Shown here: positions 16,784-27,046 of the stretch, piece after piece | Layout of the letters: the number at the start of each line of letters is the position of its first letter | How positions within the stretch are numbered: the first letter of the stretch is position 1 | Source: Ilyomonas limi | Lineage (GTDB): Bacteria; Bacteroidota; Bacteroidia; Chitinophagales; Chitinophagaceae | Direction of reading: 5' to 3' | Assembly (NCBI RefSeq): GCF_005233845.1 | Contig: NZ_SZQL01000001.1 | Span: 421,304-485,303 of the forward strand | DNA length: 64,000 nucleotides | Notes under the pieces: model-generated | The model's database searches: none | Told to the model about the DNA's origin: nothing | What the model saw: only the letters and a program-made list of their open reading frames with translations | Made by a program: the position numbers and the translations under genes

Positions 16784-16885
16784 CTTATCAAGAAAGGCAG
16801 AGGGATATGGCCCAATGAAGCCTTGGCAACCACGCACAACTGCGAAAGGTGCCAACTCCATCACACTACAGGCGTGACAGATAAG
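16784..16885 (+). promoter_or_regulatory. SAM-I (S-box) riboswitch aptamer
   Basis: The conserved core is present in order: CTTATC P1 strand, AGAAAGGCAGAGGGA, GCCCAATGAAGCC, TTGGCAACC, AGGTGCCAACTCC, and GACAGATAAG closing P1 (16784-16789 with 16880-16885). It binds S-adenosylmethionine and sits 220 bp before metY, so methionine-branch genes are switched off when SAM is plentiful. Confidence 0.93.
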
Positions 16886-16933
16886 TAAGATTTTAGTTTG
16901 ATATTACCAGCGTACAAACGCTTTACATACTTC

Positions 16934-16966
16934 AGGCTCATCTTACTTTTAGGGTGAGCCTTTTTA
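16934..16966 (+). terminator. Riboswitch-controlled terminator (attenuator)
   Basis: The AGGCTCA/TGAGCCT stem (16934-16940 with 16955-16961) is followed by TTTTTATTT. The competing pairing is visible: AAGTAAGAT at 16883-16891, just after and partly within P1, is the exact complement of ATCTTACTT at 16940-16948 inside this hairpin. With SAM bound, P1 holds the first strand and termination occurs; without SAM, the antiterminator forms. Confidence 0.82.
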
Positions 16967-16990
16967 TTTCCTATCTTTCCTGATGATTTT

Positions 16991-17064
16991 GCTATAAAAA
17001 CACAAAAATTTTGAAGGGGTATTTTTTTCATCATTAAATCTTCGTGCCTTTGTGTTTTTATAGC
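16991..17064. repeat. Inverted repeat in the metY leader
   Basis: A perfect 16-bp inverted pair, GCTATAAAAACACAAA (16991-17006) and its complement (17049-17064), with a 42-bp centre containing CTTCGTGCC. It lies between the attenuator and the metY start and belongs to the short intergenic repeats of this genome. Confidence 0.7.
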
Positions 17065-17067
17065 TAA

Positions 17068-18426
<1,359 letters not shown>

Positions 18427-18431
18427 ATTTT

Positions 18432-18715
18432 TAGCCATGAAGACGCGAAGGCACAAAGAATAAAAAGAATACTAATAATTGATGTAAAATAAGCAAGAGC
18501 AATGTAGCCCGTTATTCCGCAAGCCTGTGGCATCGTCTTTGGCGCCATGCCGCCAAACAACAAGCTTGAAGTTATATACAACTAAGCGGCGGCTTTCCCG
18601 ATAAATCGGGACAAATAGTGCGGAATCTGTGGGTAGTAATAGATCAAAGTTAAAGCAGCATTCATAACTTATCTTCTGTTCTTTGTGCTTTTCAGCCTTC
18701 GTGGTATTATAAAAC
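18432..18715. repeat. Palindromic intergenic repeat between metY and metX
   Basis: The left arm (18434-18460, CCATGAAG then GGCACAAAGAA) is mirrored by the right arm (18674-18705, TTCTTTGTGC then CCTTCGTGG). Inside lies a perfect CCCGATAAATCGGG palindrome (18597-18610). The right arm forms the immediate leader of metX and supplies a spurious GTG start at 18685. Confidence 0.6.
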
Positions 18716-18729
18716 TTAGTAGTAACAAT

Positions 18730-19836
18730 TTGGAACGACAAATTTTTAAATACAACCAACCCTTTGAGTTAGAAAGCGGTGAAACATTGCCGGAGTTGCA
18801 TTTGGCTTATACCACATTTGGCAAAATGAATAAAGATAAGAGCAATGTAGTGTGGATCTTTCATGCGCTTACTGCCAACAGCAATCCTGTTGAGTGGTGG
18901 CCGGGCTTGGTAGGCGAAGGCACTTTCTTTAACCCGGAAAGGTTTTTCATTGTTTGTGTGAATATGCCGGGAAGCTGCTACGGCAGTACTGGTCCGCTGG
19001 AGGTGAATCCAACCACGGGAAAGCGGTATTACCACCACTTTCCGCTATTTACCACGCGCGATATGGTAAGGGCTTACAAGCCTTTGAAAGAGTATTTGGG
19101 CATTGATAAAATCCATATTGGAATTGGTGGCTCCATGGGTGGACAGCAACTGTTGGAATGGGCTATTGCTGAGCCGGAGTTATTTGAACACATTGTACCT
19201 ATAGCTACCAATGCGCAGCACTCGCCTTGGGGTATTGCATTCAACTCCTCGCAGCGATGGTGCATACACAACGATGCTACCTGGAAAAATGAAGCGCCGG
19301 ATGCGGGCATTGGAGGCATGAAGATTGCCCGCTCTATTGCATTGCTATCGTACCGGCATTACGAAACGTATGCTGCTTCGCAACAAGGCTATACGAGTGA
19401 TACGGAGTTGTTGCCGGTAGATAAACAAGTATCAAAAGCAGAAACCTATCAGTATTACCAGGGTGAGAAATTAGCAAAACGGTTTAATGCGTTTAGCTAC
19501 CATTTTTTAAGCTTGGGTATGGATAAGCACAATGTGGGCAGGGGACGTACTTCGGTGCAGATGGCATTAAGTCATATCAAAGCAAAAACATTGGTCATTG
19601 GTATATCGTCCGATATATTATTTCCGCCCGCAGAGCAGGAAACCATTGCGGCTTATGTACCCAATGCACAATTAGTAATTATTGATTCGTATTATGGTCA
19701 CGATGGCTTTTTGCTGGAATACGAAAGCATTACGCAGCATTTGGAAAGTTTTATTGGCTCAGGCAAGCCGCCAATCCCTAAAGGGGGGAAAGAGATGAAG
19801 CCCCCATCCCCTAAAGAGGAGCTTAGCGCAGTTTAA
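18730..19836 (+). CDS. metX: Homoserine O-acetyltransferase
   Basis: An alpha/beta-hydrolase-fold acyltransferase that acetylates homoserine with acetyl-CoA. Key stretches are FKYNQPFELESGETLPELHLAY, FHALTANSN, MPGSCYGSTGP, the nucleophile GGSMGGQQ, catalytic Asp in GISSDILFPP, and His in YGHDGFLLEY. No ATG lies near the start; TTG 18730 is chosen because it sits just before the conserved block, whereas GTG 18685 lies inside a repeat arm. The last 23 residues (KPPIPKGGKE, then KPPSPKEE) come from two copies of a CCCTAAAG-type repeat and extend past the usual end. It is the middle gene of the methionine set. Confidence 0.92.
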   Translation: MERQIFKYNQPFELESGETLPELHLAYTTFGKMNKDKSNVVWIFHALTANSNPVEWWPGLVGEGTFFNPERFFIVCVNMPGSCYGSTGPLEVNPTTGKRYYHHFPLFTTRDMVRAYKPLKEYLGIDKIHIGIGGSMGGQQLLEWAIAEPELFEHIVPIATNAQHSPWGIAFNSSQRWCIHNDATWKNEAPDAGIGGMKIARSIALLSYRHYETYAASQQGYTSDTELLPVDKQVSKAETYQYYQGEKLAKRFNAFSYHFLSLGMDKHNVGRGRTSVQMALSHIKAKTLVIGISSDILFPPAEQETIAAYVPNAQLVIIDSYYGHDGFLLEYESITQHLESFIGSGKPPIPKGGKEMKPPSPKEELSAV

Positions 19837-19926
19837 ACATTAAAGAGCCAGGGAAATAATTTAAAAACAATTCTAAAATCACAGCTTCAAAACTCCGCTT
19901 TAGGAAATGGAAGCTGGTTTCTTCTT

Positions 19927-21177
19927 ATGACACATAAACAATTAACCATAGGCTTGTTTGGCTTTGGTGTAGTAGGCGAGGGATTGTACAGGGTATTGCA
20001 GCAAACACCATCGCTAAAAGCCACCATCAAATGCGTTTGCATCAAGCATCCGGGCAAAAAGCGTAATGCGCCGGCAGAACTATTTACTACGCAAAAAGAC
20101 GCGCTGCTGTTTGATAAAGACATCAATGTAATAGTAGAAGTGATTGACGATGCCGATGCAGCTTTTGAGATTGTTTCTACCGCATTGAAGAATAAAAAAG
20201 CAGTAGTGAGTGCCAGCAAAAAAATGATTGCCGAGCACCTTACCGAACTATTGCAACTGCAACAGCAAACAGACATGCCTTTCCTGTGCGAAGCGGCAGC
20301 CTGTGCTTCAATACCGGTGATAAGAAACCTGGAAGAATATTATGATAATGATTTGCTGCATTCTATAAAAGCCATTATTAATGGCTCTACCAATTTTATT
20401 CTTACTAAAATGTTTGAGGATAAACTGCAGTTTAGCGAAGCACTTTTACTGGCGCAGCAGCTTGGCTTTGCCGAAAGTAATCCGGCACTGGATGTAGAAG
20501 GATTTGATGCAGTAAATAAATGGAGCTTTTTGCTTACCCATGCGTATGGAATAGTAGAATCGCCGCAAAACATTTTATTTACCGGCATTCAAAATATCAG
20601 ACTGAGCGATGCTTTAATAGCGAAAGAAAAGAATAACGATATAAAGCTGGTTGCACAAGCTAAAAAGCTGGGCAATGGTAAAGTGGCGGCCTTTGTACTG
20701 CCGCAATTTGTACCACAGGAAGACCATCTGGCGTTTGTAAAAAATGAATACAATGGTGTGGTGATAGAAAGCGGATTTGCCGATAAACAATTCTTTTATG
20801 GCAAAGGTGCGGGCAGCTTTCCTACCGCTTCTGCCGTGCTGAGCGATATATCGGCTTTACGCTACGATTATAAATATGAATACAAAAAATTGTATCATCA
20901 CATACCGGCTGAGTTGACCAACGATTTTTATGTGCGCACGTACATTAGTTATGATGATTTAAGTAAAATACCCAAGCACGAGTTTGAGTGGATTGAAGAA
21001 TACCACAGCGGGCAGGAGCGAAGCTGGTTTGCCGGTGTTATCCATTTTACCAAACTCATCAAAGAAGATTGGTGGAAGCAGCCGGGTATTTCTTTGATAT
21101 TGATGCCGGATGCCATTATTGAAGATATTGAGCTGCGGAAAATAAAGAAGAAGAGCCTGGAACTGGCTGGAATATAG
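19927..21177 (+). CDS. Homoserine dehydrogenase
   Basis: A 416-residue NAD(P)-dependent oxidoreductase reducing aspartate semialdehyde to homoserine. The Rossmann motif GLFGFGVVGEGL opens the protein. Later come VEVIDDADAA, VSASKKMIAEH, CEAAACASIPVIR, and the catalytic-domain signature INGSTNFILTKM followed by AQQLGFAESNPALDVEG. The final 100 residues do not look like a clear ACT domain, so feedback regulation by threonine is uncertain. It is not the fused aspartokinase form. Its place after metY and metX suggests it serves methionine formation and shares the riboswitch-controlled transcript. Confidence 0.93.
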   Translation: MTHKQLTIGLFGFGVVGEGLYRVLQQTPSLKATIKCVCIKHPGKKRNAPAELFTTQKDALLFDKDINVIVEVIDDADAAFEIVSTALKNKKAVVSASKKMIAEHLTELLQLQQQTDMPFLCEAAACASIPVIRNLEEYYDNDLLHSIKAIINGSTNFILTKMFEDKLQFSEALLLAQQLGFAESNPALDVEGFDAVNKWSFLLTHAYGIVESPQNILFTGIQNIRLSDALIAKEKNNDIKLVAQAKKLGNGKVAAFVLPQFVPQEDHLAFVKNEYNGVVIESGFADKQFFYGKGAGSFPTASAVLSDISALRYDYKYEYKKLYHHIPAELTNDFYVRTYISYDDLSKIPKHEFEWIEEYHSGQERSWFAGVIHFTKLIKEDWWKQPGISLILMPDAIIEDIELRKIKKKSLELAGI

Positions 21178-21280
21178 TGTTCTCTCGGCAAGGTGTTTCC
21201 TGATTGTTTTCCTCCTGCCCTACGGAAGCTATTCAGGCGGGGCATTATACTGATGAAAGAAGTTTAGTTTGATTGTTGAT

Positions 21281-21320
21281 AAAGGTTCCGAATTTTTAGA
21301 AATCCCGGGACCTTTTTATT
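21281..21320 (+). terminator. Terminator of the met cluster
   Basis: AAAGGTTCCG (21281-21290) pairs with CGGGACCTTT (21306-21315) with one G-T pair, followed by TTTATTTT. It lies 104 bp after the homoserine dehydrogenase stop. Confidence 0.7.
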
Positions 21321-21395
21321 TTAAAACGCTGTGCCATTACTCCTGTGCCGCTGTGGTCCAAAAAACTGTTTTCAAAATTTAGTTAACGCTGCTAC

Positions 21396-21650
21396 ATAAC
21401 AACAACTTATAAATTACATGTAAATGAATTATCAACAGAACTGATTAATGCCACTAAGGAAACCTGTAAAGGCAAAACAGTTTCCATCGCCATTCAGGAA
21501 GATATGGATGAAGCAGATTACTTGTTAAGAAATGAAGCAAATAAACAATTTTTGGAAGTATTGGAGGCGGAATTAAAAGCAGGTAAAGACATTGTATTTA
21601 CGGTTGAAGAGTTGCGGATTAAATATAAACAAGATTGCCTCAATTACTAA
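21396..21650 (+). pseudogene. Small antitoxin-like ORF lacking a normal start codon
   Basis: An open frame of 84 codons reads TTTYKLHVNELSTELINATKE, then SIAIQEDMDEADYLLRNEANKQFL, and ends at TAA 21650. This looks like the small Phd/YefM-like orphan antitoxins common in Bacteroidota. The expected initiator position is ATA (21396), directly after an in-frame stop, and no ATG, GTG or TTG precedes the conserved part. It is either a start-codon mutant or uses a rare start. No toxin gene is adjacent; the next gene is convergent and overlaps the 3' end by four bases. Confidence 0.5.
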
Positions 21651-22549
21651 CTTGAATAAGAAGACTTCTCCTCCACAATTACCTCTTTATTTTCCTCCTT
21701 CAACGCTTTATTATACACCCAATACATCCCCGGCAAAGAGATAGCCACAGAGATCAGATAAAACAACAAACTAATACACACCGACTCACTTTGATTCAGC
21801 ACAAACTGCTTACTACCCCAGATAAACACTACTTCCCTTGCACCAAAACCGCCAATCGTAAACGGCAAAAATGCTACTAAAGAAGACAATAAAAAGATGA
21901 GGATGTATTCCGTATCATGGCCTTTTAAATGCAGTGCATTCAGCAGGCAATACACGCTTATTACCTGTATGCTTTGCACCGCTAACCCCATCCAGAAAGT
22001 GCTCCAGAAACTTTTGATAAAAGAGGGGAAAAATATCTTTACAATAAAGTAATAAATAAACAATCCCGGCAGTACCGAAGCCAGCAACCACCACGAATAA
22101 TTTTCTCCCCCAAACACGCCAAAATAATAAGCTGCCGTTAATACGCCAATGCCTGCAACACCGCTTACTCTGTCCAGCAATACTGCTGCTGTCAGCAGCT
22201 TTACGGGATGCTGGTAAGTTTTGTTTAAAACAAATACTTTATATCCATCGCCACCCACGCCGCCGGGTAAAAACACATTGTAATACATGCCCAGCCAGTA
22301 CAGCCGCAAATTGTTTTTGTTCGATAGAAAAACGTTGATATTTTTAAAATAAATATTGAGCCTGAAGGCGGCTACTACTTTGGAAGAAAAAATAAGCAAC
22401 GTGGCAGCTATCAGCCAAAATACATTGCTGCGCTGAAAAGTTGCCCAGGAAGTAGCCCAGTCAATTTTTTTGATAACATACAATAAACAGATGGTTGTAA
22501 CGGCAATCTTCAACAGCAAAAAAAGCCATTTTTTTAAGGATGAATTCAT
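21647..22549 (-). CDS. Flippase-like integral membrane protein (UPF0104/LPTM family)
   Basis: A 300-residue protein with seven or eight hydrophobic segments and the family signature of the lysylphosphatidylglycerol-synthase transmembrane domain: WLGMYYNVFLPGGVGGDGYK, LLDRVSGVAG, and FLPFTIGGFGAREVVFIWG. Stand-alone members are thought to move lipid-linked substrates across the inner membrane. It follows the GT2 gene by 9 bp on the same strand, so the two probably act together: one makes a polyprenyl-linked sugar, the other may translocate it or a related lipid. The coupling is inferred from context. Confidence 0.85.
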   Translation of the reverse strand: MNSSLKKWLFLLLKIAVTTICLLYVIKKIDWATSWATFQRSNVFWLIAATLLIFSSKVVAAFRLNIYFKNINVFLSNKNNLRLYWLGMYYNVFLPGGVGGDGYKVFVLNKTYQHPVKLLTAAVLLDRVSGVAGIGVLTAAYYFGVFGGENYSWWLLASVLPGLFIYYFIVKIFFPSFIKSFWSTFWMGLAVQSIQVISVYCLLNALHLKGHDTEYILIFLLSSLVAFLPFTIGGFGAREVVFIWGSKQFVLNQSESVCISLLFYLISVAISLPGMYWVYNKALKEENKEVIVEEKSSYSS

Positions 22550-22558
22550 GGCTTTTAA

Positions 22559-23503
22559 TTACACAGTATCGGGGTGATTAAATACTTTGCGCACCTGGTA
22601 TGTTTTTTTATTGCCGCTTTCGTAGTAGGTGCGAATGTTGATCTCAGCAAGAATACCAATGGTGATTAACTGGATGCCGCCAAATAAAAAAATCAATCCT
22701 AATATCAGCAATGGTTTGCCCCAAATATCATGTCCCATTATTTTTAGAATCAACAGGTACAGGTTGATGATAATGCCAATAAATAGCGACACAAACCCCC
22801 AGGTGCCAAACAAGTGCATGGGCTTTTGACTATAGCGTCTGAAAAACACCATTGTTACCAAATCGGCCATTACGCGGAAAGTTCTGCCCAAGCCATATTT
22901 CGATTTACCAAATTGCCGTGCATGATGCTTTACATCCACCTGCACAATGCGTGCGCCCTGCATGGCTGCCAGCACGGGAATAAAACGATGCAATTCGCCA
23001 TACAAACCTAAATCCTCTGCAATTTCCCGCCTGAAAATTTTAAGCGTGCAGCCATAATCTTTGATATACACTTTCGTCATACTGCGGATAAGCGCATTGG
23101 CTATTTTGCTGGGTATTTTGCGTAAAAAAGTGCCGTCTTTGCGGTTTTTGCGGTTGCCGGCTACCACGTCCCAATCTTCTGTTATCAGCTTGTTGAGCAT
23201 CAAAGGAATATCGGTAGGGTCGTTTTGCAAGTCGCCATCTATAAGCGCGATATAATGGCCGGTGGAGTAGTCAATTCCCGCAGCCATTGCCGTACTTTGC
23301 CCGTAATTTTTACGCAGTTCTACCAGCATAATGCGTTCGTTCAGCCGCTCTTTGATGCGCTGCCGCGTAGCATCGGTAGAACCGTCGTCTACAAATACAA
23401 TTTCGTAATCTATATCTTGCAAAGCATTGCTCACCGCATCGATGAGCGGATAAATATTTTCCTCTTCATTCATTACGGTTACCACTACAGAAAGCTCGCG
23501 CAT
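22559..23503 (-). CDS. Membrane-anchored GT2 glycosyltransferase (polyprenyl-phosphate type)
   Basis: A 314-residue family-2 glycosyltransferase: VVVTVMNEEENI, FVDDGSTDATR, LRKNYGQSTAMAAGID, the metal-binding region LIDGDLQNDP, and YGCTLKIFRREI. Two transmembrane helices near 230-285 give the GtrB/DPM1-like architecture, in which a sugar is moved from a nucleotide donor to polyprenyl phosphate on the cytoplasmic face. It is the first gene of a two-gene minus-strand unit with the flippase-like protein. The sugar is not predictable here. Confidence 0.9.
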   Translation of the reverse strand: MRELSVVVTVMNEEENIYPLIDAVSNALQDIDYEIVFVDDGSTDATRQRIKERLNERIMLVELRKNYGQSTAMAAGIDYSTGHYIALIDGDLQNDPTDIPLMLNKLITEDWDVVAGNRKNRKDGTFLRKIPSKIANALIRSMTKVYIKDYGCTLKIFRREIAEDLGLYGELHRFIPVLAAMQGARIVQVDVKHHARQFGKSKYGLGRTFRVMADLVTMVFFRRYSQKPMHLFGTWGFVSLFIGIIINLYLLILKIMGHDIWGKPLLILGLIFLFGGIQLITIGILAEINIRTYYESGNKKTYQVRKVFNHPDTV

Positions 23504-23727
23504 AAGTAAAACTAATTGGGCCTAAAGGTAAGATTATGCAAACAAGTTTGGGAGTTGCTGAAACGCGAGATGGGCAATTCCGATATGGGCTGTAGAGCCG
23601 CTATGCAGCTTTTGGCGCCCGGTGGCGACATTCACTTCAATTTAGAATAGAACTTCGTTTGTGTAAGTGAACTACAAGCTTTTAAGACTATTTGCAGGTA
23701 AATAATTTATTGAAAATCCTGCTCATT

Positions 23728-23838
23728 GTTATTGCAAACGAAGTAAAATAATTCTGTGAGTTGTAGTAATGACGAAATACGCTTCTGTGTTGATCTTACA
23801 CTGGCCGCGGGCTACTTCGTACCTCGCAGTGACAATAA
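23728..23838. repeat. Dispersed palindromic repeat, copy 1
   Basis: GCAAACGAAGTAAAATAATTCTGTGAGTTGTAG on the left and CTACTTCGTACCTCGCAGTGACAA on the right are near-complementary halves. The same arrangement recurs at 56121-56233 (GCGAACGGAGTGAAGC and CTGTGAGTTGTAG on the left). This is the main content of the 23504-23859 gap. Confidence 0.65.
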
Positions 23839-23859
23839 TTGAATTGAAGGGTATAACGC

Positions 23860-24471
23860 TTATTTTTCATTCCAAACAATATTCAACTGCATTTCATTTT
23901 TTTTACCATCGGCATACGAAGCAGAACGGTTGAGGTAACAGCTTGTGCCCCCTTTCCAGCCTATCTTTTGAATAACGGTGCTATCGCCTTTGTTTTGAAG
24001 CGTATTAATAAAAATCCATTTGATGTCTTGAGAATTGGGATCGAGCAATACCATTGCATTTTGTACAGTTGTATTGCTGTCTTTGGGGGTGTAAGTAAGG
24101 GTAATGCTGTTGGTGCTTTGGTCGCCGTACACCGACTCCGTAAAATTTTTTTTCAGCGCATCTTCTTCCAGTTCGGGTAGCAAAAATTGTTTGGTTAATG
24201 AATCGAATACCGGACGACTGATAGTGGTGGAATCTTTTTTACCATCCATTACTAATACACGATATACATAATAGGGCGTAGTATCCACCTGCTTTATTTG
24301 CTGCCGGATATAGTTGTTGATGGGATAATAAACCGTGCTATCTGCTGCAGGTTCAGCATTCGTTTTTTTATTGTTATTACAGCTCATTAAACTATAACAG
24401 GCACATAGGATAAGGCTTGTACAAGTGAATCCCAATGCCTGTTGTAGTATTTTATTCCTTTTAAAAATCAT
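23860..24471 (-). CDS. Putative lipoprotein of unknown function
   Basis: A 203-residue protein with an N-terminal signal (KILQQALGFTCTSLILCACYSLMSC) and a likely lipobox SLMSC at about residue 31, followed by an Asn/Lys-rich linker. The mature part has VYYPINNYIRQQIKQVDTTPYY, a repeated Lys-Asp-Ser pattern and a C-terminal SYADGKKNEMQLNIVWNEK. It resembles uncharacterised Chitinophagaceae lipoproteins and shows no enzyme motif. It follows fabH on the same strand with a 33-bp gap and may be co-transcribed. Confidence 0.75.
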   Translation of the reverse strand: MIFKRNKILQQALGFTCTSLILCACYSLMSCNNNKKTNAEPAADSTVYYPINNYIRQQIKQVDTTPYYVYRVLVMDGKKDSTTISRPVFDSLTKQFLLPELEEDALKKNFTESVYGDQSTNSITLTYTPKDSNTTVQNAMVLLDPNSQDIKWIFINTLQNKGDSTVIQKIGWKGGTSCYLNRSASYADGKKNEMQLNIVWNEK

Positions 24472-24504
24472 ATAAAATGGAGCAAGTTAAAGGAAGGAAT
24501 TCGT

Positions 24505-25503
24505 TTATTCAGTGTCGTAGCTCCACTTCAACCAAATAGCGCCCCAGGTAAAGCCACCGCCAAAGGCTGCTAAGATGAGATTGTCGCCTTTCTTTAACTG
24601 CTTTTCCCACTCCCATAAGCAAAGCGGAATAGTTGCTGCCGTTGTATTTCCAAACCGTTGAATATTAATCATCACCTTTTCCTTTGGCAAGCCCATGCGC
24701 TCGGCGGTAGCATCTATGATGCGCAGGTTGGCCTGGTGTGGCACCAGCCATGCTACATTATCAGCAGTTAGTTCATTGCGTTTCATTATCTCTTCGCTCA
24801 CATCGGCCATACCTTTCACCGCAAATTTGAAAACGGTTTTGCCTTCCTGATATATAAAATGTTCCCTGTTGGTAACCGTTTCTATGCTCGCCGGTTTTTT
24901 AGAGCCGCCGGCAACCATACGCAAATATTCTGCACCACTGCCATCGGTTTTTAGCAAGCTATCCTGAATGCCGGTGTCATCCACCGAAGGCTCGAGCAAT
25001 ACGGCAGCGCCACCATCGCCAAAAATAATACAGGTACTGCGGTCGGTATAATCCACAATAGCGCTCATTTTATCAGCGCCTATAACAATTACTTTTTTAT
25101 AGCGCCCACTTTCAATAAAAGCAGCGCCGGTAGTAAGCGAAAATAAAAATCCGCTACAAGCGGCGCTCACATCGTAGCTAAAAGCATTTACTGCACCTAC
25201 CTTATCTGCAATAATGTTTGCCGTAGCCGGAAAGGTCATATCGGGCGTAACGGTGGCGCAGATAATGCAATCTATTTCTTTAGGATCTAAATTTTTCTTG
25301 CGGATAATTTCCATTACTGCCGGTACACCCAAATCGCTGGTGGCTTTGCCTTCGCCTTTCAATATCCTGCGTTCTACAATGCCGGTGCGGGTGCGTATCC
25401 ATTCATCATTTGTATCCACCATCTTAGAAAGATCGTCATTGGTAAGCTTATCGGGGGGCACATAGCCGCCCACTGCAGTAATCGCTGCTTTTATTGTATT
25501 CAT
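24505..25503 (-). CDS. fabH: Beta-ketoacyl-ACP synthase III
   Basis: A 332-residue thiolase-fold enzyme that starts fatty-acid synthesis by condensing an acyl-CoA with malonyl-ACP. The catalytic triad is visible: Cys116 in [11 protein letters not shown], His in [10 protein letters not shown], and Asn in [11 protein letters not shown]. Other family marks are [22 protein letters not shown] and the C-terminal [14 protein letters not shown]. An AGGAG ribosome site lies about 8 bp before the ATG, stronger than most in this window. No other fab genes are adjacent. Confidence 0.96.
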   Translation of the reverse strand: MNTIKAAITAVGGYVPPDKLTNDDLSKMVDTNDEWIRTRTGIVERRILKGEGKATSDLGVPAVMEIIRKKNLDPKEIDCIICATVTPDMTFPATANIIADKVGAVNAFSYDVSAACSGFLFSLTTGAAFIESGRYKKVIVIGADKMSAIVDYTDRSTCIIFGDGGAAVLLEPSVDDTGIQDSLLKTDGSGAEYLRMVAGGSKKPASIETVTNREHFIYQEGKTVFKFAVKGMADVSEEIMKRNELTADNVAWLVPHQANLRIIDATAERMGLPKEKVMINIQRFGNTTAATIPLCLWEWEKQLKKGDNLILAAFGGGFTWGAIWLKWSYDTE

Positions 25504-25529
25504 GCTGTTGCTCCTGTGGTTAAAGGGGG

Positions 25530-25537
25530 CAAAATTA
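25530..25537 (-). promoter_or_regulatory. Possible fabH promoter -7 box
   Basis: On the minus strand TAATTTTG fits TAnnTTTG and ends about 27 bp before the fabH start. A TTG sits about 22 bp further upstream, slightly beyond the usual spacing. Confidence 0.4.
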
Positions 25538-25790
25538 TTGAAAGTTTATATAGGTGAATCAATAACTGTTTTTAGTGGTGTATTTCAAATGTTCACTTTT
25601 GAACGTATTGCGTAAAAGATGCAGGCTGTAGCCATCAATGAAAAGACATATAACATTATTAATAGCATTCAGATGGTTTAATACGTTGCTTTTTATTAAG
25701 TAATAAAGTTGGCGAGAAACTATTTACCGTTCGCCATATAGTAATCTGAAAGCATTAAAATGAACACGCTTTAGTGAATAGCTATCCGTT

Positions 25791-26942
25791 TTATACGCGG
25801 ATGTATATTTTTCTTTTGTCTAAAAAATAACCCAGACACCAGCATAGCAGCATATAAAAAACAGCTTGCAAAAAGGCACCTACATAAGGTCCAATCATGC
25901 CCATGAAGCTGGTGATGTAGCCAAAAATGTTTAAGAACAGCCAGCTATAAATGTTAACGCCCGGCTCTACTTTTACTAAATAAAATGTGGTAGCCAGCAG
26001 TTCCGAAAACAGGTAAATAGTTAATGGGTTTCGGCCAAATACTTCAAAGAAATACGTCCATCTTTTCTTTTTTCTAAAATCAATAATATAGATAACAAAA
26101 GCAATAATCATACAGTCGAGCGCAACGGTATGCAGTACAAAAGAGCTGGTCCAGATTTTTTTATTAATAGGAAAAACATAGTTCCAGAAATGCGCAACTA
26201 CCAATAGAATAAAACCCGCGAGCAGCAGTTTGGTTAAACCTTCGTACGTATTGCCTCTGCGGCGAATGTAATTGCCTACCAAAAAACCCGCCACCACATT
26301 GCCGATAGCCGGAAAAGTGCTCAGCAAACCCTCGGGATCAAACGGAAAACCTTCGCCCATGTATAAATGATTTGTGCCAATAAGCCACGTGTCCAGCTTT
26401 AGCACGGCATTGGCGTGAATGCTATATGGATCGGGCTGATCGCCGAAATAATACATAACAGGCCAGTACAACAACAAAATGAGGCAGGTAATAATAACGG
26501 TGGTTCTCGTCTTAAAAAAATACAGCATCAGCGATGCCATACCATACGCCAATGCAATGCGTTGCAACACGCCAAAAATGCGTGTTTGGGAAAAAGGGGA
26601 TAACGTAAGATGACCGGCATCGTTATACATGAAAAAAGGAAACCAGTACATCAGAAAACCCAATATAAAAATGAGTGCTGTGCGCTTCAATATTTTGCCC
26701 ACTACATAGCTGGTTGGTCTATCTGTCCACTTGGGCATTACAAAACTCATGGCATTACCCACGGCAAAAAGGAAAGAAGGAAACACCAGGTCCGTTGGCG
26801 TAAAGCCATGCCAGTTGGCGTGCAGCAGCGCCGGAAAAGTAGTTTCGTAATTGCCGGAAGTGTTTACGATGATCATGAAGCAAATGGTAAGCCCGCGAAA
26901 TACATCGAGCGCCAAAAACCGTTGGGAAGCAGTAGTGGACAT
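25791..26942 (-). CDS. Membrane acyltransferase of the DUF5009/HGSNAT-like family
   Basis: About 383 residues with ten or more membrane segments. The N-terminal RFLALDVFRGLTICFMIIVN motif, then HANWHGFTPTDLVFPSFLFAVG and a middle FDPEGLLSTFPAIGNVVAGF block, match the Bacteroidota family related to heparan-alpha-glucosaminide N-acetyltransferase. Such proteins are thought to move acyl groups onto sugars across the membrane. The start at 26942 (MSTTASQR) is chosen because the family begins there; the open frame to 27062 adds 40 residues without similarity. The closest well-known activity is only a family-level inference. Confidence 0.85.
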   Translation of the reverse strand: MSTTASQRFLALDVFRGLTICFMIIVNTSGNYETTFPALLHANWHGFTPTDLVFPSFLFAVGNAMSFVMPKWTDRPTSYVVGKILKRTALIFILGFLMYWFPFFMYNDAGHLTLSPFSQTRIFGVLQRIALAYGMASLMLYFFKTRTTVIITCLILLLYWPVMYYFGDQPDPYSIHANAVLKLDTWLIGTNHLYMGEGFPFDPEGLLSTFPAIGNVVAGFLVGNYIRRRGNTYEGLTKLLLAGFILLVVAHFWNYVFPINKKIWTSSFVLHTVALDCMIIAFVIYIIDFRKKKRWTYFFEVFGRNPLTIYLFSELLATTFYLVKVEPGVNIYSWLFLNIFGYITSFMGMIGPYVGAFLQAVFYMLLCWCLGYFLDKRKIYIRV

Positions 26943-27015
26943 ACAAGGAGTGGTATTAATTTTACAACCGGAAAAGTAATGAAATAAGCAGTAGTGCAGG
27001 AGATTGGGTAAAAAT

Positions 27016-27046
27016 AAAAACCCGCAGTTAATGGCGGGTTTTTTAT
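27016..27046. terminator. Bidirectional terminator
   Basis: AAAACCCGC (27017-27025) and GCGGGTTTT (27034-27042) form a stem with T-rich flanks on both strands. It can end the acyl-CoA dehydrogenase transcript arriving on the minus strand. Confidence 0.75.

Noticed and set aside
18685-18729. GTG start for metX at 18685
   Set aside because: This codon lies in the right arm of a palindromic repeat and the added 15 residues match nothing in the family.
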